NCBI GenBank assembly: GCA_002573585.1
Contig: PDNB01000123.1
Coordinates: 28,895 to 92,894 of the forward strand
Source of the DNA: Helicocarpus griseus UAMH5409
Lineage: Eukaryota > Ascomycota > Eurotiomycetes > Onygenales > Ajellomycetaceae
Direction: 5' to 3'
DNA: 64,000 nt
Each line of letters opens with the position of its first letter. Positions within the stretch are counted from its first letter, which is position 1. A program made the position numbers and the translations under genes. Below are positions 55,063-64,000 of this stretch, one piece after another. The notes under the pieces were generated by a model. That model saw nothing but the letters and a program-made list of their open reading frames with translations. It did not search any database and had not been told where the DNA came from.

Positions 55063-55400
55063 TTACAGTTGATTTCCAAGGAATTTGGGGGATTGCCAGA
55101 ACATCATCCCCCCAAGAACATCGAATGCACAAGCAGTAGACCACTTGTGAAGCTTGACCAGCTCTTTTCCCTGAGACAGCTTATCAAGGCGCCGCTCAAG
55201 CAGCTGCACTAGAGCATTGACATAATGCTCTAATCCTAAGACATTGGTGAGGGTAAATTTATTCCTTGCTTTCTTTTTGAGTGCGGCGGACACGGTCACA
55301 GTCGGACATTGATCCACATGGGTATAGTCTGGATAACTGAAGACAACACCATACCGGACTGGCTGTTGTTCATCATCTTCTTGATCGGAGTCCGGTAATC
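55063..55400 (-). pseudogene. Cytochrome P450 fragment
   Basis: A minus-strand stretch of about 105 codons reads like the middle of a fungal P450: ALKKKARNKFTLTNVLGLEH, VNALVQLLERRLDKLSQGKE and LHKWSTACAFDVLGGMMF. In the family this covers roughly helices C to E. There is no heme-binding Cys loop, no EXXR motif and no N-terminal anchor in the flanking DNA, and the reading frame stops 17 residues after the LGGMMF segment. It is thus a truncated relic. The family assignment rests on motif similarity and could be wrong for such a short piece. Confidence 0.5.
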
Positions 55401-55774
55401 AGTTCAGCGTTCTGTAGTACTTCTCATGTACTTCAATAAGTTTTCTAATTTTATAGTCATATGTTTTGAAGATGAACTTATTCTTATGGCTGGTAATATC
55501 ACTGTCAATAAATCACGGTAAATATTTTTTCTTTTGAAATGATCTGATCAGGTGACCACGTCCTTCGCTTCATCGACTTTTCTCCCTCCTAATTTGATGA
55601 ATGCATCTTTCCCTCGCTGGTTTTGCTTGCGTGTCGTTATTCCCCGTGTAACTACGAGAGACCGAGCTTGAGCATCGGCTTGAACTTCAACAGATTATAT
55701 CGAACGAATAGTTCAACCGTTTGCGAGGTGACCAGCCAAGGCCACACTCGAAGGGCGAGCTGCATCGCCTAACA
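55401..55774. other. AT-rich spacer between relics
   Basis: No recognisable feature. Confidence 0.4.
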
Positions 55775-56609
55775 ATTACCATAACTTCCGATCCTCGACG
55801 CTTTTTTCTCATGGGTAATCAACGCCAATTCCCCTATGTACACTGGATCTGGAAAGGAGCCATCTCGTTCGTCTACGAAGTCCATCCCCGCATCATGGTC
55901 TAAGTCCCTCAGCCCGGAGAGTTTGAGAGAAAGCAGTTTGATAAGAGCTAAAGATCTATGAGATCTTCTCACAACGCCAGCTATGTCCTTCTATAGTAGA
56001 ATGTTTCTACTACACGGACAAGGGCATCTTCCTTGAGTATATGAGAGGTGCGGCCCCCTGTTGGCAGCTGATCGTTTTGTCTACATCCTAACACGATCAT
56101 TAGATGTGTCCCTTTCTTACAGGATACAAAACAATCAACTTCGGGATCTGCAAACCAATGCTCTTATCAAAGTAGAAAAATTAGAACCCCTCCCTTTGCG
56201 GAAGGTATGGATGAATGACCTTGCCCACGCTGCTGCTTTCCTTGAATCGCTCAATCTTGCTCATGGCGACCTCCGGCCCGACAATATGCTCATTGACGGC
56301 GACCAGCCTAAACTCCCTGATTTTGACTGTACAGCTCAGATTGGGACACATTTTGAAGCCTGTATACCCCCGTATGGAAGAGTGCTTAACAGCAGTGAAA
56401 GCGATCAAGGACCATGTGGAGGTGCTGGATTCTTGGGCCCCCGAACAGAGCAGTTCGCTCTAGGCTCCTTGTACTACCTAATGAACTATGGCTTTGAGGC
56501 TTATGGAGATCAATGTCTTACTCCAGATAACCCCAGGGAGCATGGACCTAAGGTTGTGAAGTTACTGCCATATGGGGCCATTGGCTTGTGGCGTGCTTGT
56601 TTAGATTAG
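55775..56609 (+). pseudogene. Protein kinase pseudogene
   Basis: Two exons (to 56047, then from 56104) joined across a good intron with a CCTAAC branch site give a kinase. The pieces are MGNQRQFPYVHWIWKGA, SFVYEVHPRIMV then a stop, VPQPGEFERKQFDK, a frameshift, ELKIYEIFSQRQLCPSIVEC, YTDKGIFLEYMR then DVSLSYRIQNNQLRD, the catalytic loop LAHGDLRPDNMLID, and the magnesium-binding region LPDFDCTAQIGT. The stop is a TAA at 55901-55903, probably from a Lys codon. The shift is a one-base loss near 55943. The end (GPKVVKLLPYGAIG) departs from the usual C-terminus and stops early. The family is a well-populated fungal kinase group with HGD in place of HRD. Confidence 0.8.
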
Positions 56610-57397
56610 AAGCGCCACTGCAGCACAACTTCACCAGTGTTGTCACGGTCACGAGAGTCAATGCCGACACACCTCCACTACGGGTCCTAGTCGGCGGGCT
56701 CTGCCCGCCCTCGTATTCCCGCCCCCCAAACTACGTCATACATTGCGAGATCTTAATATTGTGCATGAGGGCACTCCGTTGATGTGCAGTTCTCATTGAT
56801 GTTCTCAGCTCCGCCGCCGGCATCATGTTAACGCCCTCAGGCAGGCTCCGAGACGGGGCCGTGTTGCAGGGCATGACCGGTTAGCTAGTAATCGCAATAT
56901 GCCTACTCAAGAGAGGATGCAGGCCGTCATCAGGAAGGTCAGCGATTCATTCCAATTCTATCTGAGTTTTTGGAGACCTTTCTACGTGATATCCCATATA
57001 ACTCATTCTCCTTGGATCTCTCATCACTGTAAGGCATCTGCCCGATTGCTTCAATTACTAGTCAAGCCTACCCATCAAACTTCTGACCTAATCCCCAGCA
57101 TATCGCCTCCGTATCCCTACCGGCACGGAATCGTACGTTACAAGTGTAGGCTAACATTGAGACTAGAGCTGTATGCCAGACCTAGAAATAATAGAAAGTT
57201 GCTCAGTTTCCTCGTTGAATATAATTGTAACACCTACTAGCCCGTATAAGTAGCTAGTCCTTTACCCCTTGTTACATATGGGCACCAGTCGCCTCATGCC
57301 CCCGAAACACCGACCCAGCACGACTGGAATAAAAGTCACAGAGAAAGAATTGGAGCAAGAAATCTCGGTTTTGCTATCCCCAACTTTGAAGATAAGA
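56610..57397. other. Spacer, nothing recognised
   Basis: Short ORFs only. A GC-rich imperfect palindrome (GGCGGGCTCTGCCCGCC) lies near 56693. Confidence 0.4.
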
Positions 57398-58627
57398 TTA
57401 GCGGACGGGGTGTGCCAGCCACGGTACAAAGCGCTGTGTTTTAACGCCGAACTGCCCGTGTGAGGATGATGTCGCTGGCGGCCGCAGGTCTAAATTCGTA
57501 TCATCTTCATCGTTGAACTCAGGATAAGGTTCATCATGATAATCGTCGTCGTCATAAGGTTCGTCGACCGCCTCGGCACCGCCAGCTAAGGCGATAATGC
57601 GATGAAGAATCCGTTGGAGCTGTAGAAGCGCAGGATCCGGTAGGGGAATCTCATCATGCGCAGTGATGCGTATGAGTGTGTCGGAGAGGATTTCCTCACC
57701 TGACTCCACAATTCCACAACCGTATCCGGCGACCGCAGCCAATATCACGAGGGAACGATGGGCGGGTGTTGACCTTCAGGTCGTGCAATTTAGCCATATG
57801 CGGCAACCACTGGAATCGAACAGCAAGAGCATGCGATTCAGGGTCCTCCTCGACAGGTTCCAAGGCGAAGTAGGCGCGCTCGTGGTACTTGTGGACATGA
57901 GGAGCGAAACACATAAGGTTCTGTACGCTCTCCGTGGCCAAAGGGCCGGTGATAGCATTATACCAGGTGTTGACCCTCTCTTGGGTCCAGAACACGCGTA
58001 AAACACTCCACGGGTTATATGTGTCGTTGACAGTATCTGGTGATTGCAACGCTTTCATTGAAAACGGGAAAATTTGTGCCACTTCAACTGGATCTTCAGC
58101 ACCAGTGATGACGCATCTATTTTTGTCTCTCATACGACACTGTCCGAATGGTTAGAGTGAAATCTTTCGACGATGCATTGCAATTCTCACCAGTTCTATG
58201 GCTTCTTTGGACCGAGTATCCGGCCTACTCCTCAGGCTTGAGGTTGGCGAGACGGGCGTATCCCCTGCTGCTACCTCCGAAAGCTTTGTCATTGACGGCC
58301 TTGGCGAGGACGTTAGGGAGGGGGTGCGGTCGCGAGTCCTCTGTGTCTCTGCATGCCAAGGGGGGAAACAAGACGCCAGTAAAGTGCCGCATGGAGATCG
58401 AGACGGGCAAACTCACACCTTGGAAGAAGCTGGCTGCGTTCAATTCTTATGGCAAGCCCAGCGACATAGGTTTGAAGATCAGGATACCTGGAGATTCCTT
58501 CGACTTGCGGAATGTCTGCGAGCCATAAAAAAGGCCACAAAGGCTGGTCGATCGTCCCACCGACAGCGTCAGAGATCCTGTTGATCAAGTCTTCGCGTGT
58601 CTGGGAGGCAAACTCAGTTTCAACCAT
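57398..58627 (-). pseudogene. HNH endonuclease-domain protein, disrupted
   Basis: The core exon reads MRDKNRCVITGAEDPVEVAQ, then IFPFSMKAL, resembling the fungal HNH domain with the Cys..Gln/His..IFPFS pattern, followed by NLMCFAPHVHKYHERAYFAL. A 51 nt intron (58190-58140, CTAACC branch) joins it to a linker exon ending RSRPDTRSKEAIEL. A further upstream block starts MVETEFASQTREDLINRISD, then LWPFLWLADI. It lies in a different frame from the linker, with no clean splice. Near 57718 the frame also shifts between IRLWNCG and ESGEEILSDTLIRI. Two breaks suggest a decaying gene, although unrecognised introns could explain the 5' one. Such HNH proteins are numerous in Pezizomycotina and have no known role. 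Confidence 0.6.
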
Positions 58628-59597
58628 GCTTGGGCCAGCTGTGGACCACAAATGCGGATGAGGGAGGACGAGGGAGTGTCTGGAGAGATGCAAATCAACA
58701 GTCAAACTAGTTCTTGCAGAGGATCTTGATTGCGGAGTCCAGTCATCATCTGCAGGTTATAGTCGCGCCAGGCGACGCGAGGTGATGTCACAGAATCTAG
58801 CAGGGTATTCCTGAATGGGCGGCCCATAGCACAAAGGGTGGATAACCATCCCCATCTGTTGCATCTCCCATTTCTTCTCAGTCTGCAAGACAATGTTCCC
58901 AGTCACCTGAAAGTCCACAGAATGATTTCAACATGGGTCTAGAGGACAGAGAGGAAGACTGCGAAAATACCACTCAATATCAGCAGCTGCCGTGCAATAT
59001 ATATTCTCAGAATACTCACATCAACCACCTTAGCAACCTCTTCACTATTTCTTTGTCCAAATTACTTTCTGAACAAGGCCCACCACTGCGTTGACATCGC
59101 CGAGCTGACAATGAAGCTCGCAAGTCATATCTCTCCTTCGTAAATTCGAAGGCCTGTCCAGAAGATCAGTGAACAGTTACGCGAGTTGATGAGACGCCAG
59201 CTTCATTCCATGCTAACTTGAATTTACAGGCAAGGTCAATCTCTCTACTATCTATTGTCAATGCCCTGTGGGAAAATCTAATTCCTGATATTCTTATTAC
59301 TTCAATTGGCCATAGTTAAGAGGATCCCACTTCTCACACTGCTTCTTTCAATCAATCCCAAAGTTTCCACAGCAGTCAGACATAACTTACAATAAGCTTT
59401 CTCGCAGGTATTCGAGATGGCCTGAAGGTCATATTCAAGTGCTAGAAGAAGAAATACAGAACAGCGCAAGAACATTGAACACGTTCCATGTTATCACCGC
59501 TCAAAATTATGCGCCAGAAGCATCGACCAAAGAGCCCCCAAAACACCAAGCGCCCGGCTAATCATCAGTGAGTTGTCAAATTAAGGGCTGGCAACCA
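58628..59597. other. Spacer, nothing recognised
   Basis: Nearly 1 kb with stops in all frames apart from short ORFs. It may hold the promoter of the HNH gene. Confidence 0.4.
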
Positions 59598-60250
59598 TTA
59601 TTCAACAACGCTGTAACTCCCGTCAGCCCACGAACTCACGGTACCACCGAATGCTTCCTCCTCGGTCTGGGCTTCTGAGAATATCATCCCTTCGTGACGT
59701 TTCAACTCCCTAGTATGAGCGAAAAGGTAGCATGTAACGAGGTACAGATAACTTACCCGCCGAAGTCGAAACAAGACCAATTCCAGTGTCCGCTTCTCAT
59801 CTCGCATCCATTTTTCAAATATTTCCCTTTCATGTAACTTAAACATAATGTGTGGGTATATTTTCGCAGAACTAAAGTCGATCAACAATGCACGACCATC
59901 ATTCGACACCATGATGTTCCGTGGGAACAAGTCACCGTGACCAATATCCAGAGAGTGTAGGTGATTTAACTGATCCCGCAAACTCTTTGCCGCGGCTTCG
60001 GTAATATAAGCCTTGTCGATGTTCTGGCCTTCAATATATTCAAAAATCAGTCCTCGAATGGGGTCTTCCAGAGTGTCTTCCCTGCGTCGCCAGCCGAAGG
60101 AATGGCGCAGCTTTTGCTCCATGAGATTTTCCTGGGAATTATGGATCGTGAGCCAACCGTGACAGTAAGGTCCAACCACCCCAACCAGTTCAATACTTCT
60201 TGCGGCCTCTCAGGAACAATGTCCAGCATGTCCATCTTTTTCAAGAAGAG
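59598..60250 (-). pseudogene. Protein kinase-like relic
   Basis: The main minus-strand frame gives GVVGPYCHGWLTIHNSQEN, LIFEYIEGQNIDKAYITEA, the catalytic loop IGHGDLFPRNIMV (HGD and Asn in place) and LLIDFSSAKIYPH, the metal-binding Asp. The N-lobe piece GHLFLKKMDMLDIVPE lies one frame away, with the switch near 60205; a one-base loss would explain it. A possible 47 nt intron (GTAAGT..CATACTAG) lies near 59757-59711, but the frame is also open through it. The protein would be a short, possibly active kinase if the frameshift is wrong. The family is fungal and unnamed, related to those at 45.7 and 55.8 kb. Confidence 0.6.
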
Positions 60251-60580
60251 GTGGCCTGTTGGTGATTCATAACAGTGTACCACAGAACACATATATAACA
60301 TCGTAGAGATTGATAAATACACTCATTGCTTACCCCTGAATAGTGATGATAGGAGGTTTGCGAAGGTCTTTGAGTGATGATAGGCCTCTGAGCAGTGATA
60401 GGCCTTCAGGCAGAGTAGGTCTTTGTTATGGATATTTGAACATTTTTCAGTCAGTGCTAGGAGGCCTGTGAGCAGTGATAGCAGACCTTTATGGGATTTC
60501 AGTGAGAAAAATCAATGAGTATTAACAAACATACTGCATACTTTCATCATGACATAATGAAGACATAGATCTGTCTGTAT
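60251..60580. repeat. Short direct repeats beside the kinase relic
   Basis: The phrase AGGCCTCTGAGCAGTGATAG at 60382 recurs with one change at 60462, and shorter GATGATAGG units lie between and before them. Confidence 0.6.
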
Positions 60581-61867
60581 TCACGAGCTAACACCTACAA
60601 ATACCACTAACACTGCGGCATATGCTGCCACTGAGGCTAGCACCTCCTGGCCTTTCAGCTCCTTTCCTAAAATCGCCAGGCCCAATGCAAACAACATAGT
60701 TGCGACACTAGCCGTCGTTAGGGCCGTCACTTCATCCTTGTGAAGGACCATGAGAAGCATTGGTGCAATAAGTGCCAGCCCCCCGGATACTCCCATCCAA
60801 ATCCGCTCCCATAGGCGTGCTAGGTTGGCATTTTCGTTGCGCGTGCTGCGAGAAGCGCCAGGAAGAATGTTCTTTCTCTCTGTATATCTAGCACGGTCTT
60901 GAGCATCAACTGGCTGTCTGTTAGGGACTAAGAGAGCCTCTCTCATGAGATACAGGCTGAGGGCGTCTTCTGTAGTAATCGTGAATGGGTCACGTTCATT
61001 AGACTCAGCCGCCAAACGTAATTTCTCAGCCATAAAGTCATAGTCTCGGATGGCGGTGGCTATACATGTAGTAAGTCAGAATGCTCTACTTTATACTCCA
61101 TGAAGACCTGAGGTCCGGGGAAACCTACTATACTGAGCCAGCAGACTGTGTGCCTTCTCCAAAGTGGCGTCAGGGACTTCCTGCTGCCTCACAATTCCTT
61201 TCACAAGAAATACAAGCTTTCGTTGTAGTTCATGTATGACCATTCTCTGTAGCGTGCTCAGCTCAATGTTGTAGGATAATGGCTTTTGAGTCAGAGGGCT
61301 GCGAGCGTATAAATGGCGAATACCGGTGGCAGCCAGTCGGTCATGAAACCCCAGATCACTTAACCGCGACTTCCGCAATAGCCGTTGCCTTTCCTTTCCG
61401 GCCTTCGTGTCGTCATTATTTTTCTCTATAGGTTCTTCTGCGATATGGGTAAGAGGAAATTTATCGTCTGTGAGCTGCTCTTCTACCCCTACTACCTCAA
61501 CATCGTCTGCTTTTGCTACTGGTCTGCTCTGTGTGCGACCCCTCCTCTGACCTCGTCTCATCGGTGAAGTCCCACTCGTTATAGTCGGATTAGGCAACAA
61601 GTTGTTACTACCGCTATTGTGCGTATCAATGGCCATCGGCGTTGGCGTTGATACCTCTTCCAGCACTCGAACACCGACCAGTGTCCGTCTCGGATCGAGG
61701 TTACTTGGTGGTGGAGGGGGCGGTAGATCATCAACGTCGACCTCGCATCGCTCCGACACGAACTCTGATTGGCGCGGCTCAGACTTGTACGAGAGGACTT
61801 CCGACGGCGTGCCTAAGTCTTCTTCTATATTGTTTTCAAGGTCCGAGGCTCTATCGCTGTGCGTCAT
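60581..61867 (-). CDS. DUF6594-like membrane protein
   Basis: Two exons (61867-61129 and 61059-60581) with a 69 nt intron give 405 residues. The first part is a disordered, acidic region with DDLPPPPPPSNL and RRGQRRGRTQSR. It is followed by LQRMVIHELQRKLVFLVKGI and, across the splice, AQYTTAIRDYDFMAEKL. The C-terminus has three hydrophobic helices (WMGVSGGLALIAPMLLMVLH, ASVATMLFALGLAILG, VLASVAAYAAVLVVFVGVSS), the pattern I know from fungal DUF6594 proteins, whose function is unknown. The frame is open upstream of the ATG at 61867 only up to a good 3' splice signal (ATTTTAG), so an additional 5' exon between 61.9 and 62.1 kb is possible. It faces the FIG1-like gene head to head. Confidence 0.75.
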
Positions 61868-62294
61868 GACGGCGTCCTCTAAAATATTCAAACTATGGAG
61901 AGGGTTAGAAAGGATATTTGAAAGTGAGGTTTGATTAAAAAGTGTCCATGGGTTTTGTATCCCTTTTGAAATAGTGCAGTAGGCCCGGCTGCAATACGAA
62001 CAGGACAGGGTGCCGTGAGATCCAGGCCAGCCATCTCATCAAACTGAAAGCAGGCATGAAAAGATACGACCAATTATGATATGCCACGCGCCTTTGGCTT
62101 GTGCTTCGTCCAAAGCTGACTGCAGTGACTGCATAGTGAGCGCCAATGTCGGAATCAGCGCGGAACGTAGCTATTTGGGAGAAGGCTGAACCCGAGAGAA
62201 CGCCACAATATATATGTATAATCATTCCGGTCTGGTTTATCCCATTCAAATAAAGCAATGCCTTCGGAGTCTGAAATTGCTGCGTCTTCTGGCT
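61868..62294. promoter_or_regulatory. Divergent promoter region
   Basis: Lies between the DUF6594-like and FIG1-like genes. ATATATATGTATAA at about 62207-62220 resembles a TATA element for the FIG1-like gene. A possible 5' exon of the DUF6594-like gene may also lie here. Confidence 0.4.
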
Positions 62295-63742
62295 ATGGTG
62301 AAAACTTCACGGCTCTCTCGTCCCGTGTGGGCAACGGTCAAGACCACGCTCGCAGGACTTGGTGCTCCTCTGGCCAAAAAACATAACAACAACTTGAACT
62401 CTTCGGCTTCCATCATCAGTCGTATGCCATCAACCAACTCGTCCCATCGGTCCAATAATCCATCACATTCGTCGGATCGTCCTGTCACGACCTTTAATCC
62501 TCGGACATCCTTACGCTGCGTAATTTGTAAGTAACAAGCAAAAAAGAAATAAAATAAAACAAATTCGCAAAGTCTCTGAATCTAGAGGGGATATAATGAC
62601 TGATATGAACTTCTCAGGTCTCCCTATTCCAGCCCTCAACTGGGTTGCTCGAGTTTTAAGATATCCTTTTGACTTCCTAAGATGTACGACAGCTCCTCTG
62701 CGTGGATTCGACCTCGACTCTGACAGTTTGGTGTCCATTAGATTACTTTTCCTGCTGCCCTGTGGCTCTATCCTGTTCTGCAATGGTCCTCTTATGTGAT
62801 ACTCCCCTTTTGATTATTCGATAAATTGTCTCTTTAGCTTTGATTAGGATGTATAGAAAACTGACAACTTTTCTTTTTCCAGGTATCGTTCTGGCAGGCT
62901 GTACATCCACGAGCCTAAGCAATGTCTATCTTTTATCTCTCCGCTATATGCCAATCAATTCACAGCCTTCCGCCGTATGGGGCCAAAAAAATTCCAATAT
63001 CCCTGTTACATTCGCGGGACCTTCGGGAGAACTTAGGACCCCACCACTTGAGATCAAAGTGAGTTACTTAAGCATTTGCATCAGCAATATCGAACGTATC
63101 GAGCTATGTTCGAGCAATGAGGTGGCGCTAGAAAGTGTCATCCGGCTATTAGGGACGCAAAGTAGTGCAAATAATAGCAGTGCAGCGGATCCCCTAAACA
63201 TTTTCCGAGTAGCAAAGTCCTTCGGTAAAGACATGCTATTTATTGGACCACTGTAAGTGACCTCCTTGCCCCTTTTGATATTCACTATAATTTTAGAGAG
63301 TTAACTCTGTGCTTTCAGGGTTACCACTGTGGCCTTGATAGTTATTCGACTCTTTTTCTTGATTAAAATGGATCGTCGGGAGCCCGTCCCTATCCCAAGG
63401 GTTTATTTGACTTGTGCAATCAGCGTGGCTATGTTTCTCCTTTGCCTGGTGTCAGCTTTGATGCAACATGTGAGCAGCAGAGACGGAGCGAAATCCATCC
63501 AGATTCTGATGCACGGTACGGTGCAGGCTGAACTAGGCACTACATCTATCGCCTTGGGCTGGGTGGCCGTGGGGTTGTTGGCTCTTGATAGTTCTGTGAT
63601 GCTACTTCTACTGTTAGCCATCAGGGCATCAACCGAATCGGATATGTACTACACACCGACCATCTCGATGGAGGCGACCAGTTCACAGGATCAACCCGAT
63701 GTTACCGAAAGAGCGAGCGACCCAGTAGTTGCGCGGGTATAG
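62295..63742 (+). CDS. FIG1: Fig1-like calcium regulator/membrane fusion protein
   Basis: Four exons (62295-62526, 62618-62785, 62883-63252, 63319-63742) join in frame to 397 residues. The Fig1 hallmark is the first helix followed by IVLAGCTSTSLSNVYLLSLR. Three further membrane helices follow (VTTVALIVIRLFFLI, LTCAISVAMFLLCLVSAL, TSIALGWVAVGLLALDSSVM), matching the four-helix Fig1 topology. In yeast Fig1 acts in low-affinity calcium uptake and cell fusion during mating. Here the N-terminus is unusually long (about 125 residues, Ser/Asn-rich), and exon 2 ends at a GTCCTC donor, which is rare, so the first two exons are less certain than the last two. An in-frame ATG at 62214 lies inside a TATA-like stretch and was not used. 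Confidence 0.68.
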
Positions 63743-63753
63743 CTGCTTCAGGT

Positions 63754-63776
63754 AATATATATATATATATATATTA
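63754..63776. repeat. AT dinucleotide microsatellite
   Basis: About ten TA repeats directly downstream of the FIG1-like stop codon. Confidence 0.85.
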
Positions 63777-63967
63777 TCTGAATAAAATTTGCTCAGGAAC
63801 ACAATTCGTCCGTCGTGGAATCCATAACCTGAGGGAATAACCCCTAAGAAAAGGCGTTCCTATATTTCGTCTTGAGTGCCTGCGCTCATTTTCCTGTCGT
63901 AAACCTGCGATTTTACTTCGCGCAAGGGATATTGCTATCCAAGTCACCCAACGTGTAGCAGTCATGG

Positions 63968-63968
63968 G

Positions 63969-64000
<32 letters not shown>
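63968..64000. repeat. Poly(A) run at the window end
   Basis: Thirty-three A residues end the window. It may be a genomic homopolymer or an assembly edge. The sequence before it shows no retroelement 3' end that I recognise. Confidence 0.8.

Overview
This is a 64 kb piece of a filamentous ascomycete genome. The evidence is short GT..AG introns (about 50-110 nt) with clear CTAAC branch points, pyrimidine-rich leaders, an intron-bearing tRNA gene, and a gene set typical of Eurotiomycetes (HDA1, HSF1, RFC3, ARPC3, TRM6, MINDY). The many kinase-fold and APH-phosphotransferase genes and relics, together with a DUF6594-like protein, fit the Onygenales best. That order-level placement is inference from content, not from a database search.

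Layout. 0-2 kb: 3' part of a class II histone deacetylase (HDA1). 2-6 kb: a long convergent spacer holding a degenerate tandem array and an apparent spliced, non-coding minus-strand transcript. 6-11 kb: heat-shock factor HSF1 and an aldo/keto reductase, both minus strand. 11-20 kb: an accessory stretch with one intact APH-type kinase, one APH pseudogene, a frameshifted small-gene relic and a tandem pair of paralogues of unknown family, one of them broken. 20-24 kb: gene-free DNA leading into the long leader of a PIN4-like RRM/R3H RNA-binding protein (24-26 kb). 28-30 kb: the spliceosomal cyclophilin CWC27.

31-33 kb holds the most unusual locus: an intact 645-residue protein with the zinc-knuckle architecture of a LINE (Tad-like) ORF1/Gag protein. 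It stands alone with no reverse transcriptase, and has a TATA box and five ACGCGA/CGCGAA-type boxes packed just upstream. This looks like a domesticated Gag gene with a cell-cycle-type promoter. 34-42 kb is a housekeeping block: a histidine-acid-phosphatase-like membrane protein that appears to lack the second catalytic motif, RFC3 and ARPC3 (divergent, with an MCB box in the shared promoter), an intron-containing tRNA-Ser(CGA), and an MFS transporter.

44-60 kb mixes two conserved genes (TRM6 and a CaaX-tailed MINDY deubiquitinase, divergently arranged) with a set of decayed genes: APH and kinase pseudogenes, a P450 fragment, a broken HNH protein, and a 381-residue protein of unknown family. 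60-64 kb carries a DUF6594-like membrane protein and a FIG1-like membrane protein in divergent orientation. The window ends in a poly(A) run.

The conserved genes are independent housekeeping functions (chromatin, replication, actin, tRNA modification, splicing, ubiquitin); no metabolic cluster is visible. Many protein calls rest on recalled family motifs. Exon joins were checked by reading-frame arithmetic.
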